Positions 35,055 through 46,441 of a DNA stretch of 64,000 nucleotides are shown one piece after another. A model generated the notes under the pieces. It searched no databases and had not been told where the DNA came from. It worked only from the letters and a program-made list of their open reading frames with translations. How positions within the stretch are numbered: the first letter of the stretch is position 1; every line of letters begins with the position of its first letter. The translations under genes and the position numbers were made by a program. The stretch is from Elmis aenea. Its lineage: Eukaryota > Arthropoda > Insecta > Coleoptera > Elmidae. The DNA is taken from contig OX393576.1 in assembly GCA_947652605.1 (NCBI GenBank), forward strand, positions 16,456,575 through 16,520,574. The letters run 5' to 3'.

Positions 35055-36316
35055 TACAGAATATCAGTACAGAACCAACACTATCTCATAATTGTTTAGG
35101 TTACCTTCTGCACGAAACTGTTTATTTTAGCTCCAGCTCCAACAGTCGCCGGTAGCCAACTCATAAGAATTTACACCTTACAGTTTTTATTGATTTTAAT
35201 AGTGAAAAAAAAATTGCAATATTCTTAATATTTATTTGAATACGGTCCAAAGATTAATTCTTTTATGTTTAACTTGTGCGAAGTAAAAAATAAACAATAT
35301 TTAATTACAGATTAGTGCATTATAAATATCATTAACAGACAGAGTAAAAATATTATGCATAATTTAATATTACGTTTATCTTATAAACAGAAAATTTCAG
35401 ACGATTGTACCGAGTATATTTACAATCTGGTGATACTGTATTATCTGCAGTGAAATTTGGTTTTGAAAATTACTTTAGTTAGCAAGACAAATATTTAACT
35501 GATGATACAGCAAGTTGTTTTAGACCACTTCCGCGAAAATCTTGTTTGACCGACCCTTCTTCAACAAATATTGTAGTCCATCTATGATTATAACAAGAAA
35601 ATTAACAGTATGTCATATATTTTTGAAATGCTTCTAGTTTCAAAATTTTGCAGAGAACTAGTTACGTCATTGTTTGGACTTAAAACTAAGTTAATAATTT
35701 AGTGTAAAACTACAAACTTAAATTTAACTGATTTTTTTCAAATTTCCATACCAGAACAATGCTGGTTTTTGCATAAAAATCATTTATAAATTTGTCTTTT
35801 TTTTTTGTTGTTTTTAAACAAGTATTAGAACTATTTAGGCTATTCCTATGTCTAAAAACAAATTATTTTTTAACATTAATGGTTTTACCTGCCATAACCA
35901 TTCTTAAATTAATAATTTGAAGCTATGCTGAGTTGTTTAAATAGATCAATATTAACATTAATCTAAACAGAGGCGTCTAAGAAAATTTAAAATATTGGCA
36001 CTGTAGAGTTATAAAAATATTTGTTTTAAACAACATTCTCATTAGACATGATTGGAGTAATAATGCGTGGTTTTTGTATTTTTATTAGTAGCAGTGCTGT
36101 CATAAAAATGCTAAAATATTGACATTTGATGTCGAATATTTAAAATTGTTTTAAAGAGCTTTAGAATTAGACACATTTTTGTAATTTTACGTGGTTTTTG
36201 TTGTTGGTGTACTCAAGGGCGTAGTAGTTACCGTATAGCAAGAGTAAGCAAAACTTTGGTGCCACCTTATAATCTTGAGACCATTAACAACAAAATAAAA
36301 AAATATTTTAAGATAT
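35055..36316. other. AT-rich stretch without a recognised feature
   Basis: No gene or transposon terminus is seen. Confidence 0.4.
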
Positions 36317-36317
36317 A

Positions 36318-36650
36318 CAGGGTGTTTCACTTTTCCATGGGACACTATTGCTATCTCCGTAAATAATGAAAATACAAGGTTGGTTAATTGGGACAAAAGT
36401 TAGCTATTTAGGAGTGTATTTTAAACAAGGTCTTGTTTTGTTTAAAAATTTCATGGATTGCGTGATATAACGAAAAAACAGAAATCGATAAAAATTTTTA
36501 AACTTAAATATCTCGGTTATTGTTGCGAATACACAAAAACGCCAAAAGAAAAATGTTTTGTAGACTTTGTTTGCTATAAGATAGCGATAACCAGATTTTT
36601 ATTTATAAATTACCGTGCGAGATATTTGACAAAAGAACTTTTGTTTTAAA
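36318..36650 (+). mobile_element. Left part of a TA-type transposon
   Basis: TATA followed by CAGGGTGTTTCACTTTTCCA at 36,318 and AT-rich arm sequence including TATCTCGGTTATTGTTGCGA. No inverse end is found downstream, so it is truncated. The 63-codon frame here is not convincing. Confidence 0.55.
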
Positions 36651-37704
36651 TGGCAGTCGTAGTAGGTAATGACTTAGACTTAAAGATTATTTTTTTCTCT
36701 TTACAATGATTTAATATTTTATATGTCTATTTTTAAAAATAAGCGAAATAACCTAAACAAATGCAAAATCTTAAGATAAAAATTAAGGTTGCCAAGGAAA
36801 AAAAACAATAACCGACTTCAATTGTTTTATTTCTTGTTTTGTACGTTTAAGACTATTCCATTTTTACTTTTAGACTGTAATTTACATTGAATTATTAAAT
36901 TAGTTTAAAAAGAAATACATTGGAAACAAATTTGTTTGTATTGTGCTCATTGTTAATATTTGGCAATTGGCCAAAAATTGTAGCTACGCTGCTGGATGTG
37001 CATAGAAAACGTATCTTACTGCATCGCATGCGAAGTACATATCGCGTTTCTATTATTTAACATTTAAATAAAAGCACATATCGTACACTATCAAAACTTT
37101 AGCTGCAATTTTCGTTCCATTTAAACTTCTTTCGGGTTTCATTGCCGCGATGCTCGCTGCATTCGCAACTGAAATCACGCTGACAAATCGCTATATGGGA
37201 AGCGAAATGAAAAATACACAATTTACCACCTTCCTAGCGCCGAGTCTGAAATGCCAGGACGGTCATAACTTTTTATAAAAGCGTAGTGTAGTTTCTCATT
37301 CCACGTGTATTTTTAATAAAAATAAAATGGATCAAGTAAATTTCTGCAAAATAAGTTGCTAAAAATTGCTTAGGTGCTATACAGTCGGCAAGTTATGGGC
37401 AAATCAGTCTACGAATAACTTACAACTTTAAGGGTTTAGTTAGTGCAATGGATTTAAGTAAACAAATATTTAAACAGTGAATAATATTGAAAAACGATTT
37501 TGATTACAATGTACATAGTACCGGAGTCGAACTATTTTTGGCTCACAGGTCAAAAAAATTTCAGATATTAGCATAATAATTCATAACCTGCCTTGATTGT
37601 TGGGATAAATTAATAGAATGTACTCGTCTAGTTTGAATCAATTTATAATTGTAAATGAAATATAAATGTATTAATAATTTTCTTTTCAAAAAAATTATAT
37701 TATA
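36651..37704. other. AT-rich stretch without a recognised feature
   Basis: Nothing recognisable before the hAT element. Confidence 0.4.
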
Positions 37705-37712
37705 CTCTAAGG

Positions 37713-38026
37713 CAGGGGTTCCTAACCTTTTTTGTTCCATGGACCTCTTTGTCAGTCATGTGAAAGCCGTGGACCCCCTTCTCAGAATGAAGTTTTTTTT
37801 TTCAAAACTAACAACTGTATTGCGATATGAAAATGTTTATTATTTCTATTCAGGACCCCAGATACAGTTAATACTATTGTAATTTAATGCATAGGTACAT
37901 TCATAAGGAAATGAAATCTACATTTCAGTTAGAAGTTAGTAAAAATAAAGTTAATAAATTAATTTTTCCCATCAATGCTCGCGGACCCCCTTAAGGGGTC
38001 CGTGGACCCCTGGTCAAGAACCCTTG
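37713..38026. mobile_element. Old hAT-like element
   Basis: The ends are CAGGGGTTCCTAACC and, read inversely, CAAGGGTTCTTGACC. The flanks CTCTAAGG (37,705-37,712) and CTTTAAAG (38,027-38,034) agree at 6 of 8 positions, an eroded target duplication. Subterminal GGACCCC/GGGGTCC words are inverted. It is 314 bp without a gene. Confidence 0.82.
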
Positions 38027-38032
38027 CTTTAA

Positions 38033-38208
38033 AGGTACGTCCAAACCAAGCGCGCCGAACTGCGTCAAACCGTGCAATACATTCACGAACGTTGCAGTTG
38101 GTGCTATTTGGACGTAAAAGTACGCGGTTTGCCGTCCAAATCAGACGAGCATAGATAAACGTTTTGCGTTGTTTCGAGCGGTTTGGCGCGCTTGGTTTGG
38201 ACGTACCT
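38033..38208. mobile_element. Small PIF/Harbinger-like element
   Basis: The inverted ends AGGTACGTCCAAACCAAGCG and CGCTTGGTTTGGACGTACCT are perfect and extend to 25 bp. TAA lies on both sides (38,030-38,032 and 38,209-38,211). A 3-bp TWA duplication is typical of PIF/Harbinger. It is 176 bp and GC-rich for the region, and it landed in the target duplication of the preceding hAT element. Confidence 0.82.
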
Positions 38209-38211
38209 TAA

Positions 38212-40165
38212 GGGTAGTCGAACGACTAGGCATTGTTTTTACATGTATAGGGAAACAATTATTTTCTCTGTTTTTAAATCACTCCAAATAAAAATATTAT
38301 TCAGGGTGCCCCCGAGATCATAATCGCCTCAATGTCTCAATTGTTTATACAAATAACCACAACAAACTTCATGTGATATTTCATGGCGAAAAATAACTTC
38401 TTTAAATGCCATATGATATTAATGAAATATTGATGTACCTATATAAACAAAAAAACGTTTATCGACTTTTTTCTCAAATAACACTAGTGTGGTTTAAAGT
38501 CAAAATACTTTTGATGATGATTGTGTCATGAAAATATTCTGACTGAGAAGTAAGAGCATTTCCTATTTGTTTTGACTTGAAACAATACTAGGGACATTTA
38601 AAAAAAAAAGTTGAAGAACACCTTTTTAATATGCATCATAAAAGTTCTTAATATATTTTGTACCATTTGATGCAGCTCTTTTCACCATTTGATAAGGTGT
38701 CTTATTATTTATTATATATCAAACGAGAAATTCGAACCCTTGTATTACTACCTACATAGAAATGTATACTAAAAGCTATACAAAAATATACTTTTTAAAT
38801 TATTAGGTATCCAAAAAAAATTAATCAACATAGCAGCATTTACATATTAATTCTATATAGTAGGAATTGTACAGTGGAATGATTTTCTTTTTGCATGGAA
38901 ATGTATATATTTAAATAAAATTAATATTATTTATATGTAATAAATTACTTGATTGTAAAAAATATTTTTGTATGTTTTATAGTTAATAATACAGCGTATT
39001 GTTGTGGTATAATGTAAAACACCTTTGGACATCTAAATGAATTTTTTTAAACACTGAAATTACTAGATTTTTCTCGTGTTGCAATACATATTTTAGTTTA
39101 TCATTCTAATACTTTACTATTTTTATGTAAATTACACCTAATAAAACTGGCAACTATCGTCTTATACCGATACTAATTAATGGTTTGATAAATATTATTG
39201 TTATTACTACTTTAGACTGCAGGTAGATACCAACTTACTAAAATAATTCAATTATAAAAAACTATCACCAGACTACAATTTTTGCTCAAAACAAAAATTT
39301 GATGTACTTGTTTGTGTTTGATTCGAAATTAACCTATTTAATTTATTTACAGTCTATTTTCTATACAGTTTTACAGCTTTACAATGTTTCGTGGGTACGA
39401 ATGAATATTTTATGGAATAAGAATAAGTACAAAACACTTGACCTGACCAATACAATTTTCAAAGAAACTCTGCCATTATTATCTTTTCAAGTAGGTGCTA
39501 ATTAAATCTTTGGTAATCGTTACACATTTGTATAGTATATTTGAGAATATTAGCTTCAATCTTCAGATAAGTTAAACCCAAGCAACAGGATTGCAGAATA
39601 AGAATATCAACAAAAAAACATCTCGAAATATACACCCTGAACTTTATTTTAGATATATCCATTTACTTTTGCTATCCATAAAAACTTTTGAACGACGAAA
39701 AACTTTTATACTTTTTATTTTGTATAAAAAGTCATTGAAAAGTTCAACTTCCAATTTATTAAAGAATATGTATATAAAGAAGCCTTATCTGCATGTGAGA
39801 TCGCACAGTAAACAAGATTTATGTGCGTAATAAAATTAAACAAGATTTAATAAGCTGCATTCCAATGCGCATTAAATGTGCATATTTATCGATACACCCG
39901 TATGTTAGCGAGTTTTCATTTAAACGGAACATCTTTTTTTGTTTTTTGGCGGGTAATAAAATTATGTAACATACAAAAACTAAAAAGACATAATTTCAGC
40001 TCAACTAATTATGCAGTCGTTTGCAATATTATGATAATGTGTTAGTTAGTTTTTCCGATGGTTAAGTGAAATCAGTACGTGCTTATAATATTTTTAACAT
40101 TGCCACTTATGACCTAACGAATAATTTGAATGTTGTGACGCGTTTTTTACAGCATGCACATGTAA
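38212..40165. other. Long AT-rich stretch without a gene
   Basis: Open frames up to 79 codons have no recognisable features. CAGGGTGCCCCCGAG at 38,303 may be a lone transposon end. Confidence 0.4.
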
Positions 40166-40209
40166 TAAAATAAACGTTTGGTAATAAAACGCTTTGACCT
40201 ACCTCAACA

Positions 40210-40590
40210 ACGCGTGCTTTACGTCACATCAGCGATAAATGCAATCCGTGAGCACGTAACACCGATGCAAAAAAAATCGTTTCAGGAATCACTCGAGGTG
40301 TTTTCAATTTTGCAGAGGTTGATAGTGACAAATAGTAGGTGACACTGGCTGAATTTTTTGTTTTGGTTTGGTTCGGGCCGGATGCCATGTTGGGTTGAAG
40401 GCCGCCGGCCATGTTGGCATATCGACCAACTAGGATGAGGCTGGCTACGCCCTGTCATACTGAGATGCTTTGTGCTTTGGGCTATTGTTTAGGTAACGGC
40501 GCCCTTGATCACTGTCTGGATCTGGAATATCCCTATCGTTGCAATTGTTTGGGTTGCTAGCGGAATCTGGTGCAATTCATTTGTTTTCTG
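40210..40590 (-). pseudogene. GC-richer patch that may be a decayed coding region
   Basis: On the minus strand one frame reads APDSASNPNNCNDRDIPDPD and on to YDRA before a stop, and the same region continues as PTWPAAFNPTWHPARTKPKQ up to another stop. The hydrophilic, Asp/Pro/Asn-rich composition followed by a Pro-rich basic part is reminiscent of the gag-like ORF1 of insect non-LTR elements, but no zinc knuckle or other motif is present. The plus strand and other frames are closed more often. It could also be non-coding exon sequence. Confidence 0.3.
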
Positions 40591-41004
40591 GGTTAACTCC
40601 TGCATACGGATACGTCAAGAAATGTGCTTGTCGTCACTTCCTGTGTCGTTCCTGTTCATCGGTTGCACTTCAGGAATAATTTTTACGTTCTAGTCGAGTT
40701 CCGTGTCTAAACTTCAAATTATACGTCGTTCAATCCACCTATAACCATTATGCATGTAGACTGTCACATAATGTAGAAGCATTGTCATGGTCAAATGTAG
40801 CATGTCACTTTTATTTATTGACTTGAATGTATTAAAAACTTTCGATTAAAGTTTAATAGCAATAAATAAACATTAAGTTGTTTGGCTTCACGATATCGTT
40901 TTAAAATCCATTACAATTAAGTTCAATGTAACAACTAAAAGTATTCAATAAATTTAAAAAGGATAGTAGCGTCCATTGTTTTACGTAAAAATTAAAACAC
41001 TTTT

Positions 41005-41048
41005 TGCCTTGGTCACGGAGAGAACCTGCCTTGGTCACGGAGAGAACC
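41005..41048 (+). repeat. Two perfect 22-bp tandem copies
   Basis: The unit starting TGCCTTGGTCACGGAGAG occurs at 41,005-41,026 and 41,027-41,048 without a mismatch. It is an isolated short duplication. Confidence 0.95.
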
Positions 41049-41548
41049 GGAAACGGCTCGTACCTTCCCATTTTTTGTTTAATATCCTGAACCCCGGCCA
41101 GATTTTTTGGGCTTAAAACTGCAACGAAATTTTTCATCACTGAAATTAATTTCCGTCACAACAACAAATTAATCATCATCACGTTTTGAACATTGTGTGG
41201 CCTTCTTATTTTTTTCTTTTGCCTTGTGGTTTATATTGTATAATTTTTTTGGAAGTATGAGATTGTCCATTTTGTGTACATGTTCTTTTCATGCAGTTCT
41301 ATATTCTATTATTTTTTCTACAACCAATAATATAAATGACTCTTACCGTACAGCCTGCATGCATTAAGTGAGTCCTAACGCACGGTATAAGCAAAACGCA
41401 CACTTGTCTCGAAAGGTCAAAGTAGGCTTACGTCAAAATTGACAAGACAACGTAATTACATGTGTATATATTTATGTTCTGTGGTGTATATTAGCCAAAA
41501 AGTCGTTAAAATCGTAGGTATTGTGTGTTCGTAGAAAAAGTAAGCTAC

Positions 41549-41638
41549 ATAACACGAGCTGTAAAGCAATTACGCACTCGTGGAAGTAACTTTTCCACTC
41601 GTGCGTACCTAATATGCTTCTTACAACTCTTGCTATGT
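41549..41638. repeat. Small palindromic repeat
   Basis: TACATAACACGAG mirrors the far end (CTCTTGCTATGTA), and TACGCACTCGTGGAA mirrors TTTCCACTCGTGCGTA around a short loop. It is related in plan and in the CTCGTG word to the palindromes at 11,300 and 33,832. Confidence 0.75.
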
Positions 41639-41709
41639 AATAATATCTACTATTATCGTTAGTGTTGTATATGTCAAGCTATTTACGTATTTCGCTGTAA
41701 CATTTTTTA

Positions 41710-42066
41710 TCTGATAGCCTACATTCCAATATTTATGTTAAAAAACTCATTTCACGGCTTTGTATTTTGTTTTCTAATTTTTTTTGTTAAGAGACATATT
41801 TCACTACCATACAGCAATGTTGGCGTAGACATAACCTTATAACATTTCATGATACCTAGTGTTTTTCTGAACTTTTTTCTTCAGTGTTCTCTTAAATATT
41901 CCATTGCTACAGTTATACCTATTAGCACTTTGCTTTTTGATTTAAACAACTTTGTATAGTGCAATGTGACCGCTAGAGAATTTAAAATTGTTTACTTATG
42001 CAATCGGTTTATTTCTTGATATTATTTTTAATCTTCTTATTTCTTTACCTAAAAATGCCACTGTTT
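41710..42066 (-). pseudogene. LINE reverse transcriptase C-terminal fragment
   Basis: Minus-strand pieces read AFLGKEIRRLKIISRNKP, NNFKFSSGHIALYK, NGIFKRTLKKKVQKNT and, after a frameshift, YKVMSTPTLLYGSEICLLTK. This is the order found downstream of the catalytic YADD of many insect non-LTR retrotransposons: FxGKxPxRxKI, NxFxYLGxxI, RTLxxKxRKxT, KFYKVMAVPTLLYGSETW. Several frameshifts and stops are present, and the palm domain and endonuclease are missing, as expected for an old fragment. Clade not determined. Confidence 0.82.
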
Positions 42067-42440
42067 TTCTTTTTTAGGAAATATTGTTAGATTATACGAT
42101 AGATTATGAAACAAATAGTAAAATTTAAAAATCAATGTCAGATTAAGTCTTGAGCTCAATTTTAACCCGAATAGAACTTTTTTCTCAATCGTCACAATAA
42201 AATCCTTTTGTGACATCGAATTGCAACTAAATCCTTACCAATAGTTTCTATAATACTGTTGAACAAAAAAAAAATGTTCCCGTCAACATTTTGTGTTGTA
42301 GCCAACTGTGCCTTAATAAAACTGTTTTGCATACGTTGTTATAAATATAAAATATATAATATAAAAGATGGTCAAAAAACCTAAATTAATGTAATATGGC
42401 GAAAGTAAAAATCGAAAGTCTGTGCACTATCCGATTTTTA

Positions 42441-42793
42441 TCTATACATATATATAAAAATGAATGTATGTATGTATGTATGTCCTTTATGCATTCCTAT
42501 ACCATTCATCCGATCCTGACCAAATTTGGCACAGACAATCTATAGGACCATGGGAAGAAGATAGGCTATATAAGAATTCCCAAAAGTTCCCAAAAGAACC
42601 AAAATTCCCAAAAGATCAAAATATCACAAAAGTTTCAAAATTCTCAATAGATACAAAAATTCTCAATAGATACAAAAATTCCCAAAAGATCCAAAATTCT
42701 CAAAAGGTCAAAAACGTCCACCGGGCGCGGCGTTAGCGCGAGTAGTCTGATTGATAAAAACATTCACCGAGCGAAGCCGGGTCACTACGCTAG
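42441..42793 (+). mobile_element. Complete short Helitron (non-autonomous)
   Basis: Starts TCTATACATATATATAAAAA after an A and ends CTAG before a T, the A/T insertion site of Helitrons. The GC-rich end carries the usual hairpin (ACCGAGCGAAGCCGGGT, with two mismatches in the stem) about 9 bases before CTAG. There is no target duplication or inverted ends. Internal features are a GTAT microsatellite and a degenerate CCCAAAAG-type repeat. The 90-codon open frame inside follows the internal repeat and is not a gene. Confidence 0.9.
42570..42715 (+). repeat. Degenerate short tandem repeat in the Helitron
   Basis: Units of about 17-19 bp of the form AAAATTCYCAAWAGATMC recur about seven times; two adjacent ones (TCTCAATAGATACAAAAAT) are identical. 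Confidence 0.8.
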
Positions 42794-43067
42794 TAAATTC
42801 ATACAATATAAACATCTTTTTGAAGTAAGTTTATTTCACTTAGCTTACATATCTAATTGTATTTATTGTTAAAATATGCTTATTAAATTCATATGCGTTT
42901 AGATTAGATTATTGGAAAAAAATTAAGGTTAGTGATTGTATAATTTTGAAGACTCTTTAGATAGTTTGTGCTGGTTAAAAGATGCAAATATATTCACTTT
43001 AAATTAGTGATTTTTAATTTCAATGTTTTTTGTATCAATGTATTTCGATTTTTTACTAAGCTATACC
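42794..43067. other. Short AT-rich spacer, nothing recognised
   Basis: No feature is visible. Confidence 0.4.
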
Positions 43068-43069
43068 TA

Positions 43070-44114
43070 TAGAGTGGACTAAATTCGAATGTTTTACGGG
43101 ACCTCGGTTACCGTAATAGTTAACGAAAATCTGATATCGGTCTCTTGGGCTATTTTATTAGGAAAAGAACGCCTGTGTATTCAGATTTTTTATATCGCTT
43201 TTCATTTTGGCACTACTGACGAACAGGAAAATTTCATGTTTTTGAAAATTTACTATAACTTCTTTATTTATTAAAATAGAACAAAAGGTTATCAAGGTTT
43301 ATGATGCAGATTTTTATGATTAATTTAAAAACAAAATTAAATTTTTTTTAGTTACCTTAACTTTCGAGGTATGAAGTAAACATATATATTTTTTAATGGA
43401 AACACTAGTTGGCTCTGACTTTATATGAAATAGCATTATTTTAGCTTTTAAACCGCGATCACAAGCGTACCTATCTTTTTGACCGGGTTTATAAATATTT
43501 TAATAGAACTTCTACATTGAAGGGGTGAGGGTGCTAAGTCTGTAGCAGTGTGTCATGCACAGTCTGTAGAGTGTGTAGATGTTTTTTTAGGAAGTTACGT
43601 GTTGCCGTTTGAAAGTTGTAGGTGTCTTTTTAACACCCGGTCAATTACACCGGGACGCGTGTATAGACATCCACTCAATGCAGAGAGAGATGCAATAGAT
43701 TTATTTGCCGCGAACATGCATTACAGTACTGCATTAATTGTCCTAATTTAACCAATACGTCAGGTACTTCAACTTAAAAACGTGTAAGAATTAACTTTTT
43801 TTAAATAAATTATTACTTTTCTTTGTAATTTGCATTTTTATTTGGCATTAATTCACATTAATCCATACCCGGTCAATTTGACCGTGGCGCGTTTTTCCGT
43901 GTAAAAATTTTCGCGCGTGCTCTCACGGGTTAAAAAATTTATAGTTTTATTATATTTGTTGCAAAAAATAACTCACATTTGGCTAATTTTGTGAACATTT
44001 TATTATCAAAGATTGCCATGATTTCGTAAAAAATGTTTGCAATTAATAAACAACTAAACTAAAAATGTCGGTAACCGAGATACCCCGTAAAACATTCGAA
44101 TTTGGACCACTCTG
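43070..44114. mobile_element. TA-type transposon
   Basis: The left end TAGAGTGGACTAAATTCGAA and, read inversely, the right end CAGAGTGGTCCAAATTCGAA continue identically through TGTTTTACGGG and CTCGGTTACCG. TA is present on both sides (43,068-43,069 and 44,115-44,116). Length is 1,045 bp, longer than its inverted ends (about 45 bp) need, in part because of a possible insertion at 43,634-43,929. Its ends resemble those of the 9,710 element. Confidence 0.88.
43634..43929. mobile_element. Possible piggyBac-like insertion
   Basis: Bounded by TTAA (43,630-43,633 and 43,930-43,933), with CACCCGGTC at the left and CACGGG at the right. It contains ACCCGGTCAATT twice in direct orientation and GC-rich CGCG words unlike the surroundings. 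The two ends match only weakly, so the call is tentative. Confidence 0.35.
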
Positions 44115-44116
44115 TA

Positions 44117-45675
44117 TTCCTTAGGTGTCGATATGATCAGGGTACCTACTGCATGTATAAAAGTGTAAGGATTACGGATTGCTACTTACAACCAGCCGAA
44201 ACTAATAATCTAACAGAGGACTTAAATATAAGAGTAGAATATAAGGAGCATGAATACGCAGGGATAATCTGTTTTTGATAATTTTTTTGTCCTTTCAGGG
44301 CTTCTATCTGTCCAAGCAAAATTCACGTGGCTTATGTTATGATGCGTTCAGCTAGAATAACGTATACATGTAACGTTTTATTTGTTTCTTACCTGTTAAA
44401 CTATTAAAATTAAGAGCCGCATTATAACTTTCAAGTATTGAAGTATTTTAGTAGGTCCTACCTACAATAAATTAATCAGGAACAAATCTAACCAAATCTA
44501 AAAAATTTTAAGCTGATCATCTATCGATGGCTACCGTAAAAAAATAAATTTAAGTTATATGGTATTTTTAAAAGCCTATAAATATTTAAATAGATTTCCT
44601 AAACAACATAATGTTTAAAAAAAATTGCTTCGCGTTGGAATTTAAATAAAGTAACCGGTTGTAGTGTTGCATTTTATAACCACTGACCCATAGTCGAGCT
44701 TCAACACAAACTACTTAAGTTAATCAGGCTTTGTTAATAAATTCTATGTTTTGTGTATTTTTTAATACCACTATAAAGCGCATGTTTTTTTTCTAGTTAA
44801 CTATCGAGTTGACATTTCTTGGATTTCCTTCAAATTAACTATCATAATCTAAGATCAATTATGAAAAGTTTTTAATTGCATTTTTGATTAAATCTACAGA
44901 AGGCTTTTTTTACGGGCTTATAAATTTAAAAAATGTTTTGCTTTTTATTTTAAAAACTATTTATTTGTTATTACACCTATAAAAAATTTAATTTTCTCGA
45001 TTATCAGTTTAACAGAATCATGTGATATTAGCATTGGTAACGTTTATAAATACCCTACCATTTTACTGTTTAAAAGTCAACAGATTTTTACATCACAAAT
45101 GTATGTTATTAGCATTTTAAGATGTTAGATTGTAATTAAAAAACGGAGTTATTAGCCATGCTGGAGAGAAGATGCAATATAATGTAATAAATCAATTCCA
45201 AACTCAAATTCCTTGTTTTACTCTATTAATTATCATCATTTGTTTACACTGTAATTGTAATTATTAATTAAGGTTTATATAGCAAGTTTTAATGTAAAAC
45301 CTAACTAACAAAATTCTATTCCAACGTAATTATCTGACGATGTAAAAACGGATAATTTGGAAATAAAGTTTAAAATTTATTATTGTAAACTTTAGAATAT
45401 TAGATTGTATTAGTGATCTTAATATTGATGATTTTGACAATCATTAAATTTCCGCCGATTTTTATGATTATTTCCAATCTTATCTGAGTTTGGTTAATCG
45501 GCTTAAATTTTTTGTAGTGCTAAATTTTTGAAAGGTGTACCAACTTTTATCGTTCATTTTTGGACACCCATCGAATTATCATCATTTGTATTTATTTATA
45601 TTGCTAAGTTAATTTTATACGACTGAAAATTCCATTACAATAATTATGATTAAAATTAATTAAAATTTGAAAATT
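44117..45675. other. AT-rich stretch without a recognised feature
   Basis: No gene, RNA or transposon ends are seen. Confidence 0.4.
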
Positions 45676-45990
45676 TCAGTTTGTTGTTTGGTTACCATGG
45701 TAACGACCAAATGATAACGATTGAGGGGTTTGCATGATGGAGGCTGTTGTCCAAGACACAATAATTATACAAAGGTATTGATGAATATAAAAGTAAAAAA
45801 CCATCTCTCATACATCGTCGGATTCAAAAAGAAAAATTCGATGGTGGAAATAATGCTCATAGAAAAAAAAAAACTAAACAGTAGTGGAAAAAAATCGATG
45901 TACAATAGAAATAATCCAATGCGGCTCAAAAGTTACTTAAGTAACACCTGTTAAAAACTGTGAACAAACCAAAAATCGGAGTTTTGAATT
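45676..45990. mobile_element. Fragment related to the 13.3-14.9 kb foldback family
   Basis: TTTCAGTTTGTTGTTTGGTT and AATGCGGCTCAAAAGTTACT resemble TTTCAGTTTGTTGATTGGTT (14,206) and GATGCGGCTTAAAAAGTTGC (14,594). The perfect palindrome GTTACCATGGTAAC lies near 45,692. Both termini are missing. Confidence 0.5.
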
Positions 45991-46441
45991 TTTCCATTTT
46001 TCACGGTTACCCTTCAATATACAGGGTGGTCCACATAGAAGGGTCACTAAGGGGATCTCGTAAACGGTAAGAGCTACAAGAAAGTTTAAATTAGACAAAT
46101 TGTTCCCCTTTCTAAGACCTATTCAGTGATGCTTTAAAAAAGTCTTATGGCACGCTAGATAATAAACAAAAATCAAAATGCGCTCATGCTTCATGCGGAC
46201 TTTTTGATGAATTATATTTGTTTGCTTAAATATCAAATATATAGATTAAAACTTATATTTTTTAAAAGATAGAAAATGCTTTTTTATGAGTTCATAGCCA
46301 ACTAAGGTTTTCATTTTTTAAATGTGTACGTTTGTAATTTATTTAAGAATTTAAACAATATTGAAACAAATAAATGTTTTCATTTTACAGTACATTAAAA
46401 AATCTACAACTTTTTCCCCAAAAATATTTTTGTACCATAAC

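Noticed and set aside
42464..42736. 90-codon open frame
   Set aside because: It consists of the GTAT microsatellite and the internal CCCAAAAG-like repeat of a Helitron.
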